Positions 15,951 through 26,200 of a DNA stretch of 64,000 bases are shown piece by piece; position 1 is the stretch's first letter, and each line of letters opens with the position of its first letter. The notes below the pieces were generated by a model. That model was not told the origin of the DNA. It saw nothing but the letters and a program-made list of their open reading frames with translations, and did not search any database. This DNA is from Planctomycetota bacterium (GTDB lineage: Bacteria; Planctomycetota; PUPC01; JACPCR01). The DNA lies in assembly GCA_016179685.1 (NCBI GenBank), contig JACPCR010000098.1, positions 1-64,000 of the forward strand, read 5' to 3'. The translations under genes and the position numbers were made by a program.

Positions 15951-17654
15951 TCAGAACCACGTCACTCGGGCAAGCGCGGGTGGAGAGGCAGTCGGCGAGG
16001 TGCCGGAGATTTCGAGGAAGACGGCTTCATCGAAGCTGTCGAGTCGGACCTCTTCGGGCCCGATGAAATTTTCGGGGCTGAGTTCGACCTCGCTCCAGCG
16101 TTCCTCAGCGCACTCGACCAAGGCGGTGAAGCTGGCGGCATCGGCGAGGCCGTACCTGCGGGTCAGGCGGACCCGCAGGGGGCACCCGCAATGGACCCTC
16201 AGGAGCAAATAGAGCCCCGTTCGGCCCCGGGCCGCCCAGCGGGGATCGGCGATCTTCCGCGTCGCCAGGGTCCAGGTGAAGGACTCGTCTCGGCGGCTGA
16301 CAGGCTCGATCTGGATAGCCGGCCCGCCCGAAGGTCCCTCCACGAGTTTCAGCTTGAGAGTTTCCGGGAACGGCTCCGTGCCGAGGGAGTGCAAGAACCA
16401 ATGACCGATTCCGCCGGAAAAATCGTCGATCAGGCTCGAAACGCCGGCCTCCCATTCGTCCCCGTGCCCAGGCTCGGACGCCGTAAAGGTCAGAGGTATG
16501 GAACTGATAGAGATGCCGGACCTGTAGCGGACCGTGGCATAGAGGGAGCAGGGGATTCGCTCGGGAAGCTGTGGCAACGCGGCATTCCAGCGGTTTCGCC
16601 ATTTTCGTGTGGACGCGGGACACCAGAAAAGGCAGGGGGGAGGTGCCTGGTGCAGGGCATAGAAGGCCTGGACGGCTTCGACGTCCTCAGGCCGGTCGGG
16701 CACAATGCGAGCATGGAATTTCCTGCCGGCGACCCACTCGACGGCAGGGAGGGCGGGCCAGGGCATCCCCCGGCGGAGGTGGGCCTCCATCCAGGCCAAG
16801 AGGTTTCGTGAGACCCCGTCGTCCAGGTGGTGATCGAAGTGCGGTGAGAAGCAGAGGGAATGTCGGCGCGGAAGAATCGAGTAAAGCTCCTCCGCGGTCT
16901 CCATCCAGCCGAAGAAATCATTGGTGCCATTGAGAAACAGGACGGGCCCGTTCTGGCTCTCCGCGTAGACGAAGGGATTGTAGCAGAAGTTCCAGGCCCG
17001 CTGGGTCTGGCTCTCGGGATCGAACTCAGGCCCGCATCGACTGCCCCTCTTGAGAGTGCCGCCGCACCCGTAGATGGGAACGGCCGCGCGGACCCGCGCA
17101 TCGCAGCCATTGACCAGCCAGTTGAGGAATCCGCCCCACGAAATCCCATAAATACCCAGGCGGCTCGGGTCAACCCCGGGCTCGCGCTCGAGCAGAGTCA
17201 AGCCGCGGCGGGCGATCCAAACACCATGGTACAGATGGCTGTGGCGAGGGTCCGGCTCGACTCGGTACTTGTCGAGGGAGGCGTTGCCGAACCGAGTCGT
17301 CTTTTCACGGCCTGCCGCTGGGCCGGTCCAATCGAACGAAAGCGCCGCGAATCCGCTCCGCGCCCAGAATACCGTGTGCTCGAGCGACGCGGTCTGGCCG
17401 CCTCCGTGGATGTGCAGTACGCCGGGGAATCGCCCTTCACCTTCGGGGACGGAGAGAAAACCGTAGGCGACCACCGGCTCGCCCTCCCACTCGTGGCTGT
17501 GGTAGGTCAGCTCACGGACCGTGACACCCTCCCTTCCGAAACTGGAGAGAATCTGGAGCCGGAGGTCCTCGGCCCGGGGGTCAACGTCGCGCCAGAGGGT
17601 TTCCGGCGACCACTCGGAATTCTTGAGGAGGGTCGTTCTTGGAAGCTTTTTCAT
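15951..17654 (-). CDS. Acetyl-xylan-esterase-like alpha/beta hydrolase
   Basis: The 567-residue protein has an alpha/beta-hydrolase domain in its first 350 residues: the oxyanion region PGVLHIHGGGQTA, nucleophile S172 in GIYGISWGGF, a candidate acid Asp in FLNGTNDFFGWM and the catalytic His in FDHHLDDGVSRN. This order fits the acetyl-xylan-esterase/dienelactone-hydrolase clan. The remaining 200 residues are a beta-rich extra domain. No secretion signal is seen. The gene converges with the GH10 xylanase, so joint xylan debranching is plausible. A TATAAT box lies 15 bases before the ATG with no ribosome site between, so its mRNA may have almost no leader. Confidence 0.85.
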   Translation of the reverse strand: MKKLPRTTLLKNSEWSPETLWRDVDPRAEDLRLQILSSFGREGVTVRELTYHSHEWEGEPVVAYGFLSVPEGEGRFPGVLHIHGGGQTASLEHTVFWARSGFAALSFDWTGPAAGREKTTRFGNASLDKYRVEPDPRHSHLYHGVWIARRGLTLLEREPGVDPSRLGIYGISWGGFLNWLVNGCDARVRAAVPIYGCGGTLKRGSRCGPEFDPESQTQRAWNFCYNPFVYAESQNGPVLFLNGTNDFFGWMETAEELYSILPRRHSLCFSPHFDHHLDDGVSRNLLAWMEAHLRRGMPWPALPAVEWVAGRKFHARIVPDRPEDVEAVQAFYALHQAPPPCLFWCPASTRKWRNRWNAALPQLPERIPCSLYATVRYRSGISISSIPLTFTASEPGHGDEWEAGVSSLIDDFSGGIGHWFLHSLGTEPFPETLKLKLVEGPSGGPAIQIEPVSRRDESFTWTLATRKIADPRWAARGRTGLYLLLRVHCGCPLRVRLTRRYGLADAASFTALVECAEERWSEVELSPENFIGPEEVRLDSFDEAVFLEISGTSPTASPPALARVTWF

Positions 17655-17668
17655 GGTAAGGGTGAGAC

Positions 17669-17674
17669 ATTATA
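17669..17674 (-). promoter_or_regulatory. -10 box for the esterase gene, near-leaderless
   Basis: On the minus strand a perfect TATAAT ends 15 bases before the ATG at 17654. Transcription would start about 8 bases before the codon, leaving no room for a normal ribosome site. A good -35 hexamer is not evident at 17-18 bases, so the promoter call rests on the -10 alone. Confidence 0.45.
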
Positions 17675-17857
17675 TCGGGGAATGGAGAATTTTGGGCTCG
17701 TGTAGCTGCGTCGCATGTGCGGCGCAGCAATGGGCCATGGTGCGCCTGCGAACGTGGCCGTTCACCCCGAGCCCGGGGCTTCCGGCGTCCACTTGCGTCA
17801 AGGGTCGGAAACGGTTTTATTGGTCCCGGTGGCGAACGAGAAAGGAGGGTCAGGAGA

Positions 17858-18784
17858 ATGAAAACTCAGGCGGTCCGTGCAGAAGATTTTGAAGGTGTTT
17901 TTGCGGTGCCCCCGCTGGCTCGACGCCGGGACCCGGCCCGCAGCTTGGACGCTCAAGAGAACGGCAAGATCATCCGGCACATCGAGGCGGGCGGCATCTC
18001 CCGGTTCATGTACGGCGGCAACGCGGTGTTCTATCACCTGACCTTGAAAGAGTTCGAGACGGCCTTGCAATTCACAGCAGAGCTGGCAGGGCCGGAGACC
18101 TGGGTCATCCCGAGTGTGGGGCCATCCTTCGGCCGTGCCATGGAGCAGGTCGCCATGCTTCGCGATACGCCTTTTCCCGCAGCGATGTTCCTGCCGGTGA
18201 GCGATCCGCGGGACAACGAGGGCGTCTATCGGGGTATCTCCGAGTTCGTCCGCCTCAGCGGCAAGCCGGTCATCGTTTACCTCAAGGCGGAGAACAATCT
18301 GGGTGTAGAACAGGTTGGCCGGCTCTTTCGTGACGGCTCGGCCGTGGGGCTCAAGTATGCCGTGGTGCGCAAGAATCCGGCGGAGGACCCCTTTCTCGAG
18401 GCGATCCTGGACGCCGTGGATCGCCGGCGTGTCATCAGCGGGATCGGGGAGCGTCCGGCCCCCGTGCACCTGCTCAAGTTTGGACTTCCGGGCTACACGA
18501 CCGGATCGGGCTGCCTTGCGCCCCGGACCACCGGTCGGATGTTCGAGCGACTCAGGCATCGGGACGAGGCCGGCGCGCTCGCGGTCAGAGAAAAATTTCT
18601 GCCGCTCGAAGACCTTCGGGACTCGTGGGGCGCCATTCCCGTTCTCCACGAGGCCTTCCGCTTGGCGGGTGTGGCCGATACCGGCCCGCTACCCCCGATG
18701 CTCTCCAACCTCGCAGGCGAACGGGCCGAAAAGGTCCAAGTGGCCGCCCGCGCGCTGTTGGGGCATGAGCGCCAAGGGATTTAG
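17858..18784 (+). CDS. Dihydrodipicolinate synthase / N-acetylneuraminate lyase family aldolase
   Basis: The 308-residue TIM-barrel protein carries the DHDPS-family layout: an N-terminal GVFAVPPLARR strand, GGNAVFYHL in place of the usual GTTGE loop, the Tyr in KPVIVYLKAEN and the Schiff-base Lys in AVGLKYAVVRK. Enzymes of this family cleave or form 2-keto acids with an aldehyde. Several members act on 2-keto-3-deoxy sugar acids, which would suit the neighbouring xylan genes. The unusual GGNA loop argues against a true DapA. The ATG at 17858 is supported by AAAGGAGGG at 17841-17849. Confidence 0.85.
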   Translation: MKTQAVRAEDFEGVFAVPPLARRRDPARSLDAQENGKIIRHIEAGGISRFMYGGNAVFYHLTLKEFETALQFTAELAGPETWVIPSVGPSFGRAMEQVAMLRDTPFPAAMFLPVSDPRDNEGVYRGISEFVRLSGKPVIVYLKAENNLGVEQVGRLFRDGSAVGLKYAVVRKNPAEDPFLEAILDAVDRRRVISGIGERPAPVHLLKFGLPGYTTGSGCLAPRTTGRMFERLRHRDEAGALAVREKFLPLEDLRDSWGAIPVLHEAFRLAGVADTGPLPPMLSNLAGERAEKVQVAARALLGHERQGI

Positions 18785-19009
18785 GCGCTCGGCGTGTCGT
18801 GTCGGCGCTTAGCAGTTTCGGAATTTCAATCGCGGAGCAACTAACGAAAGATTCTGACGAATCAAGCCGGAGATTGTTCGTCGATATCGGCATGCCGTTC
18901 GTCAGCCTCTGAAACCGAATCCTCATCGACGGTCGGACGCCATCCAGCGGCTCCGCGGCCTGATAAAATACCGGGCCTCACTGATCATCCGCCTCGTGAA
19001 TAATCCCGG

Positions 19010-19038
19010 TTGAAGCCTCCTGGGTACGTGGTTATACT
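19010..19038 (+). promoter_or_regulatory. Sigma70-like promoter for the MazEF-type pair, leaderless
   Basis: TTGAAG at 19010-19015 and TATACT at 19033-19038 are separated by exactly 17 bases. The antitoxin ATG at 19045 starts six bases after the -10 box, so the predicted transcript starts at or beside the start codon. CCCGGT occurs at 19005-19010 and again at 19039-19044, flanking the promoter as direct repeats, and could be the operator for autoregulation. Confidence 0.7.
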
Positions 19039-19044
19039 CCCGGT

Positions 19045-19281
19045 ATGAAGACTGCTGTGTCGATTCCTGATGAAGTGTTCGAGAAAGCCGAGCGGCTTGC
19101 CCGGCGCGTGCGGTGTTCGCGGAGCCAACTGTTCAGTGCCGCCCTCAGCGAATACGTCGCACGTCATGCCCCCGACGAGGTGACCGAGGCCATGAATCGG
19201 GTGTGCGAGCAGGTCGGCAACCAGCCGGATGCATTCGTCGCCGCCGCGGGTCGGCGGGTCCTGGAGAAGACCGAGTGGTGA
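19045..19281 (+). CDS. MazE-type ribbon-helix-helix antitoxin
   Basis: The 78-residue protein begins with a ribbon-helix-helix DNA-binding fold (KTAVSIPDEVFEKAERLA, then CSRSQLFSAALSEYVARH), like the MazE6 class of antitoxins. The C-terminal half would wrap the toxin. Its stop overlaps the toxin start as GTGA, so the two are translated together. Antitoxins of this type normally repress their own promoter, and a promoter with flanking CCCGGT repeats lies directly upstream. The mRNA appears leaderless, which is unusual for such a pair. Confidence 0.9.
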   Translation: MKTAVSIPDEVFEKAERLARRVRCSRSQLFSAALSEYVARHAPDEVTEAMNRVCEQVGNQPDAFVAAAGRRVLEKTEW

Positions 19282-19619
19282 TTTCCCAAGGCGAGGTCTG
19301 GTGGGCCGACCTTCCTGCACCCATGGGGTCGGGCCCCGCTTTTCGGAGACCTGTTGTCGTCGTGCAGGGTGATGCGTTGAACCGAAGCCGGATCGCCACA
19401 GTCGTTTGCGTGCCGCTGACCAGCAACCTGCGCTGGGCGGACGCGCCCGGTAATGTGCGACTGACGGCGCGAACCACGAGTCTTCCGAAGGACTCGGTGG
19501 CCAACGTGTCACAGGTCGTGGCCCTCGACAAGACACTGCTCGGGGAGCGGGTGGGCAAGCTCTCGCGGGCGAAGGTCGAGCTCGTGCTCGCTGGGCTTGA
19601 CGTCGTCCTTGGGCGATAG
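19278..19619 (+). CDS. MazF/PemK-family endoribonuclease toxin
   Basis: The 113-residue product is a MazF/PemK-type toxin, a small mRNA-cleaving endoribonuclease. Landmarks are the N-terminal QGEVWWADLP strand, RRPVVVVQGDALNRS with the conserved Arg-Pro, TVVCVPLTSNLRWAD, the loop LPKDSVANVSQVVALDK and the C-terminal KLSRAKVELVLAGLDVVLG helix. The start is GTG at 19278 inside the GTGA overlap with the antitoxin; no better in-frame start fits. All family elements are present, so I expect an active toxin. A set of strong palindromes starts 25 bases after the stop. Confidence 0.93.
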   Translation: MISQGEVWWADLPAPMGSGPAFRRPVVVVQGDALNRSRIATVVCVPLTSNLRWADAPGNVRLTARTTSLPKDSVANVSQVVALDKTLLGERVGKLSRAKVELVLAGLDVVLGR

Positions 19620-19637
19620 CCGCACGGTGAGATGACA

Positions 19638-19695
19638 CAGGCCGCCCAACCAGGCGCTGCACCCGTCGGCCGCCGAGGGTTGGTGAGCGGCCGCG
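19638..19695. repeat. attC-like imperfect palindrome after the toxin gene
   Basis: The segment begins with GCCCAAC (19644-19650), which fits the RYYYAAC core of integron attC sites. AGGCGCTGCACC then pairs with GGTGAGCGGCC downstream, leaving unpaired bases as attC arms do. The matching right-hand core GTTRRRY is missing; the closest candidate, GTTCGCC at 19712, does not fit. Position right after a toxin-antitoxin pair is typical of cassettes. I treat this as a weak, possibly decayed attC. Confidence 0.3.
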
Positions 19696-19711
19696 AGATA
19701 GTAGCTGCAGC

Positions 19712-19743
19712 GTTCGCCGGACGGCTGCCGCCGTCCGGCGAAC
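19712..19743. repeat. Perfect 14-bp stem hairpin
   Basis: GTTCGCCGGACGGC (19712-19725) and GCCGTCCGGCGAAC (19730-19743) are exact reverse complements around a 4-base loop TGCC. No T-run follows, so it is not a classical terminator. Confidence 0.85.
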
Positions 19744-19760
19744 GGGCTCCGAGCTGCTTC

Positions 19761-19806
19761 GCCATCGAGTGGTTCGACGGCCCCCGCCGCCGAACCACTC
19801 GATGGC
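19761..19806. repeat. Perfect 16-bp stem inverted repeat
   Basis: GCCATCGAGTGGTTCG (19761-19776) pairs exactly with CGAACCACTCGATGGC (19791-19806). The 14-base loop is C-rich. Perfect arms of this length imply recent origin or selection. Confidence 0.85.
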
Positions 19807-19895
19807 GCGGACACCGGCCATGCCGCCCGCAAGCAGGCTTGCTACCGTCAAGGCCGGTGCCGTTCAGCTCGCGGCCCGTATAGCCCTACTGAACA

Positions 19896-19916
19896 TCGGC
19901 ACGCCGAGCGTGCCGA
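19896..19916. repeat. TCGGCACG hairpin
   Basis: The 8-base arms TCGGCACG and CGTGCCGA flank a 5-base loop CCGAG. It is the last of the palindromes downstream of the toxin gene. Confidence 0.65.
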
Positions 19917-20242
19917 CCCGCCTTCGTCGAGTAAACTGGCGGGGAAAACCTTCCCAACGGGATCTCCGATTCTCTAAAAGGGTTATTCCCCGCGCCCTTT
20001 TTCCTAAGACTTTTGGAATGATTTTGCCCATTTCTCAACGATAGTCTGTCCAAAATTGCCGCATGAGGACTCAGCTTATGTCCATGAAACGCACATCGCC
20101 TGCGGACGAAAAGGGCTAACCCACATTTCTCACACGGTGTGGTCGAAATGCGCCCTGCGGGCTTCGACTCGAACGACTCCCGTGGTTCTCGTTCAGGATT
20201 AGCCCGGTACGAGGTGAAAAGAAGGCTGGGGCGAAGCCTGAA

Positions 20243-23200
20243 TTGCAATGGATTCCTGCACAAATGAACCCTGCTGCCACAGCGGGTCTGCTGCTGCTCT
20301 TCATCCTCCAGGCCCACGCTGAAAAGGTCACCTTCCGCTTGGTCGCCCGGGAGGGTGATGCGCTTGTGCCCGTCTCCAAGCTGTGCGACACCTGGCAGGC
20401 CACCGGCGGTCTGGTGGCGGTGGAATGGACCGGCGGGGTCCAGGTCGGGGATGTCCCCGTCTTCACTCGCATCCCCGTGGCGCTTGAAGAGGGAGCGAAA
20501 GAGAAGGACGAATTCCTGGAGCAGGTTGGCGGCGGCGAGACTGCCGGCGAGCGCCGGCGTCCGCTGGCGGATGATCTCTACGTTGGGAAAGACGTGGGGC
20601 CGCAATATCTTCGGCCCTCCGTCCGGGAAGTGGAACTAGCGGGCAGGGAATTCCTTCTGACCCCCGGGGACATTCCGTTCCGATTGGAAAACGGTGTCGT
20701 GAAGACGGCGGACCCTCGCGCCCGCGTCACGGACGACGGCGGTCTGGAAATCGAATGCGTTGCGCTCACCCTCACCGCGGTGAGGCCTGGCGGGGACCCG
20801 ACGCACCGACCGTTCCGGGTGTCTCTGACCTTCGGGGCCCGCAACCTGCTGGACGACGTGCTCCTGGAGCCCGACGAATTCTATCTGGGGCCAAGTGTGG
20901 AAGCGTCCAAGGCGGATTTCGTTCGGCTGACCGTTTATCTGATCCCCAATCGGCAGGGTGCGATTCGCTCTGCGGAGTACCGCCTGCAAGACGTTCCGTT
21001 CCATCTGGACGCCCGCGGTGTGGAACTGGCCCGGCAGGACGGGCCCGTGCGGCAGGCTGGCCCGCACCACGTCGTCCTCGAAGCGCCGCCTCTGGTGACG
21101 GAGCGGCCGGACCGAGAGATGTTCCTGTTCGCGGTCGGACCCGCGGGCTACCATCAGATTCTTGTGCGGACGAACCCGGGCGCGGTGTGGTTTCAGGAGC
21201 GGATTCCGCTCCCGGCGGAGGACAATCCTCGCCGGACGCTTTACTTCGTGGCCAGGGCGGCGTGTCCGGAGATGATCGGGGGGCCGTGGCATGGCGACAC
21301 CTCATTCAGTATGCCGGCGGACTTTCAACGCTTTCCGTGCCGGATCGCCGTGGTGGAGAACCGGAGGGCGGGTCTGGAGCTACCCGCGGTGTATGTTTTC
21401 TCCCACCATTGGCGCGCGCCGGATCGCCGGCTGCGTGTGCGTGTCGTCGGGGTGCGCGGGAAGGAGGACGTGCTGGCGGGCCGGTCGTTCATTCCCGCGC
21501 GGCTGCGGCGGGGCTATTTCGACGGCGAAAGGTCATGGTCGGGTGAGGCCATCTCCCTGACGCCAGGGGCCGAGCCGGGCCTCTGGGAAGCCATGGCGCC
21601 GGACGGCTTCGACGGATTGACGGCTCTGACCTTCCCGGAATTCCTCGACCCGGCCCTGTGGGTCGAACTGCCGTTCTTGCTCGGGCCGGAGAACCTCGCC
21701 GGATCGGTCTCGCTGCTCACGCCGAATAACCGCGTGCATTTCCAGGTCGGTGAGACCATTGAAATCCACGCGGTGGCACGTTTCACGCAGCCCATGGACG
21801 AGCGTGTTACGCTGACGCTCGATCACGGTAACGAATCCCTGGAAGGGCCCTCGGTGAACTTTCGGACCGAGGGCGGCCCGGCGACGCGCACGTTCAGCCT
21901 GTCGACCCCATCCCTGAAGCCAGGCATCTACCGAATCGCCGGCCGTGCCTCAAGATTGATGGTCCACCCGGTCGGATTCGAACTGTTTTCGGACGTGAGG
22001 CCGACGGACTATCCCTCTGTGGCCCTCAAGCCCTTTTCTCATGAGACCCCGGACTGCCGGATTGGCTATCTGCGTTTTCTCATGGGGGCCGACCCCAACG
22101 GGGCCCTGGGCCATCTGATGCCCGAGGAAGCGCAGGTCTTTGAGCGCAGCGGCCGCCTGCCCCCCAGCTTCGGCCGGATGCTGGATTCGGACCCTTTGCT
22201 CCCGGTCTCGGAACGGGCCGTGGGCACGAATGCCTTGAGCCGGATGCTGGCGCTGGGCATCTCACAAGGGGCGCTTTACTTCTGGGAGCCCAGCGAGGGG
22301 TACGTTCAGTACAACATCCAGCACACGACGGACATCGACAATGCGCGGATGTACCGGCTGCAGCAGATGTACGTGCAGCAGGCCCGCGGCATCGCCAGTT
22401 TCGGGGGACTCGCCAACTTCTGGCACGCGCCGCTCTACGGCTACTGGGAAGGCAGCCCCGCGGTAGACGGGCATCAACCGCGGCGCAATCGCCAGGTCGC
22501 GGAGGATTTCACACGGGCATCCGGGATGGCGGTGCCCACTGCCGAGGAACAAGCGTCGCTCCGGACGCGGAAGGGGGAGGAAGCGGCTCGGGACGACATT
22601 CGCCGCCGGCTGCTCGCCTGGCGCTACTGGGAGGCCTCGACGCTCCCCAAGGCCTTCAAGCTGTGGCACGCTGCGATGGATGAAATCCAGGGGGAATTCC
22701 CCAACAGGCTGTGGCTGCTCAATCGCCCACCGAGTCCCTGGGCCACGGGAGTGAATTCCTACCCTCCAACCTTCTTCGGCCCTCTCGACGCCGTGACGAC
22801 GTACAACATCACGGACTTTGGCCGCATGCCGTTCGACCTGCCGTTCGGCGCGGCGATTTCGGCAGCGGGTGTGGACCGCCGGCTGAAGCTCATCCATGCC
22901 TGGACCTGGTCGAGGGGCAGCGCCCTCGTCGAGGGTCTGCTCGCGATGGCACACGGCGCCGATGGAGTGGACCCCTCGGGCAATGAGCTCGTGAGCCACA
23001 ACATCCCCGGGCTGTTGAGCACCTATGATCGCCGGCAGGTGATGGAAATCTTTAGCCGCTATGGGAACTGGATGCGCCGACTCGAACGCGTCAAGGACGT
23101 CGCGATCCTCTACTCGGTACGCCAGGCCTGGGGCGAAGCGGACGCTTCGCACGCCTCCCGCCTTCGCAGCCTTTTTTACGATCTCCTGCGGTCTCGCCGC

Positions 23201-26200
23201 TCGGTCACCATTCTCCTGGACGAGGACTTGACGCAGAACCGGATCGAAGGCTTTCGCGCCTTGTTCCTGTTGGGGATGACCTGCCCCTGGCCGGAAGAGG
23301 ACAGGAGGCGGCTGAAGGAATTCGAAGAGACGGGCGGCGTGATCTTCAAGGACGAGGACTCGACCGAAGGCTGCCCGGGCCGGTGCGTCACGCTCTGGAA
23401 GCAGGCCGCGCCGGGCTATCCTCCGGGCGACGGCGAGTTCGAGTTCGCCAAGGTCTGGCAGGACTACCTCAAGCGGCGACCCGCGCTGGAAGAGGCCCTG
23501 GCCGCGGTCCCCGCTCCCTGGGCGAGTACGGACTCTCCTCGGCGGCTTTTGAGCCTGAAAGAGGGCAGAAAGCTCCGTTTCGCAGCGGTCCTCAATGATG
23601 AACTGGTCCCGCTGGAAGTGGAGGGGCGCTACCGACAGGACCACGTGCTTCCCGCCCGTGGCGCGGTCGAGTTCGACAAGGAATATGTGATTTACGACCT
23701 GCTCGAAGGAGGCGAGGCGAAGAAAACCCGTTCGCTTCCGCTGGAATTCGCCCGGTGCGAGGCCCGGCTTCTCGCTCTGACGCCAGCGCCCTTGCAAAGC
23801 CTGGTCGTACGCGGGCACGAGGTGACGCTGAGACCGGGGCAGCCTCTACTCCTGTTCGTCGAGGTCCGGGACGCCGCAGGCGAGACCTTGACGGACCCGA
23901 TACCCCTTGAGATCACGGTGACGTCGCCCTCGGGCGCGCCGCGGTGGCGGCTTCACCGGACGCGTGCGCCGACGGATGGCATCGACCTTTCCACCGCCGC
24001 CAACGATGAAGCGGGCGAGTGGAATGTCCGGGTGCGGGAATTGATCAGCGGGCTCACCTCGGTAGCGTCGTTCACGCTGGCCGATCGGACCCGACCTCCT
24101 CATGTGCTGTACGAGAAGGAGCGAGTGCTGCGGTTTGACGGGCAGGCGCTCGACCGCTTCTTCCGCAGGCCGGGCCGGGTTCAACTCCTGCTCGAGCCTG
24201 GACAATCGGGGTTGCTCGATCGAGCGAAGGCCATCGCTGCCGCGTGCGAGGTGGCAGGCCGGCCCGCCCGATTGCGGGTGGTCCAGCCGGACGAAATCCG
24301 CATGGTCCCGCTGCGTTGGGAGAGGACCCGCCGGGACCAGGAGGTCTGGGCGGCGCTAGGGTCCGGCGAGCTCATCGGACTGAGGCAGGGGCTGCGGACC
24401 ACGGTGGACCCCCGGCAGAAGGTGGACTTCGTACGGCCCGATTCGGGATACCGGGACCCGGGGCCGCAGCACCTCATCCTGGAGGACGTGATCCTGATGG
24501 GCAAGCCGGGTGAGAACCGCTTCCTCGACGAGGCGCAGAGCCTGTCCCCCCGGCAGGTGACGGGTCATTATCCTGGGCCCGGCCGGGCGCTTCTGCAACA
24601 CGTCTGGAGTCCGTTCTGGGCGCGTTGCCACGCCGTCACACTCAGCGCGGGGGATGACGCCGGACTCGACGCGGGGTCCGATCACCTGCTTCAGGTCATT
24701 CAGGAATCCGGGCAACGGCACGATGGCCAGGACGCCGAGCCCCCGGGAATCGGCGTCGGCGAAGTACAAGCACCACGGGGATCGGCCGCATCCGGCGAAC
24801 GCGAACCCCTTCCGCGCCTCGTCGGCGAGCGAATGGGCAGTCCCGTGGTCTCGATGTCTGTCTCGCCGGACGGCCAGTTCATCGGCGTCGCCGCCCGGCT
24901 CTATGGCTCGAACCTTTTTCTCCTGGACCCTGGCGGCCGGGTGCTCTGGAAGGAGCACCTCGGTCTCCATGGCCCCTCCGAGGTGCTCGTGACCGCTGGC
25001 GCGGCCCAAACGTATGCCACGGTGGGCGAAGAGCTTCTGGTTCTGGACCGGACCGGCAGAGGCCGGGCTCGACTTGGCTTGCCTTCACCAGGCGTCGGGG
25101 CGGCAGCATGGTCCGCTGGCCCCACTACAGTGCTCATCGATCCTCGCTCCGAGGACCTTTTCATCAGCGGGTACCGGCGCATTCAGAGGGCCGGTCCCGG
25201 TGGGGAGACGCGGTGGCACTACTCGGACTTGCCCTGGTGTCAAGAGGCGCTGGACTTCTATTACGGGCGGGGCGCCTTCCTCAAGGCCTTGAGCCCTGAT
25301 GGCAGGCGCGTCCTGGCATCCCTTTTCGGAATTGTGCAGGGACAATTGGGATACCTGGCCTCCTACTGGAAGCCGGGACTTGTCATGCTCGACGCCCAGA
25401 CCGGCGAGCTGCTCTGGCGATACCAGGGCCTTGTGGTCAATAACGCCTTGGCCGCAATAAGCGGTGACCGCGCCGTGGTTTACGACGATGATGGCGGCCT
25501 TCACGTGTTCGACGGCCAGGGCAGACGCATCCAGTCGCTCGTCCTGGCCCTGGGACTGGAGCGCATGGAATTGACGTCCGACGGGCGGGCCCTCGTGCTT
25601 CGCACCGCAATGGCGCGCGACGCCATCCGGAAGGCCTATGGCCGGTCCATGCACTTGATGCGGATCGACCTCGAATCCGGCCGGACCGAGCGATATGCGA
25701 CCGAGGGCGAGATCAGCGACTTCGCCCTGTCTTCGAAGGGTGACCTCGTGGCGGCCAGCAGCTGGGCTGGGAAGCTCTACCTCTTTCGACTCGCAGGGGA
25801 AAAGGCATGGGAACGGGACCTGCCCGGAGGTGGCGGCGCCCTCCTCCGATTCCTCCCGTCCAGCAACCTTCTCATCGCGGGCACGGCGACGGGAAAGGTG
25901 CTGGGCGTGGACCTTGCTGGAAACGAACGGTGGCGGCTCGATTTGATGCTCCATAACTACCCGGGAGAACAGTTTGTCCGAGAGGTGCAGGACGACCGGG
26001 AATATCCGGAACGGAAGATCAAGCCGCCGGCCGCCGCCCTCGAATCGGTTTTCGAACGGGCCAAGGCCTTCGCTGACTTCGAATTCCTGCCCGCAGGCCC
26101 GGCGTTGGAGGGACGCCTCAGCCTGCTCGATCAAGCCATGGAGACCCCCGGCTTCGAGTGCCCGGCCCTGTCCACTTTCATCGTGTCCTTCCGAGTGTGC

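Larger units (their letters stand above)
19620..20242. other. Palindrome-rich gap downstream of the toxin-antitoxin pair
   Basis: No gene is supported. Four inverted repeats fill 19640-19920: an attC-like segment (19638-19695), the perfect GTTCGCCGGACGGC hairpin (19712-19743), the GCCATCGAGTGGTTCG hairpin (19761-19806) and the TCGGCACG hairpin (19896-19916). GTTCAG/CTGAAC (19862-19893) encloses part of them. The rest, 19920-20242, is ordinary leader sequence ahead of the giant secreted protein, without a clear promoter. Confidence 0.55.

Noticed and set aside
22262-23818. 518-residue minus-strand open frame inside the giant protein
   Set aside because: It is antisense to a well-structured secreted protein and shows no domains or hydrophobic pattern.
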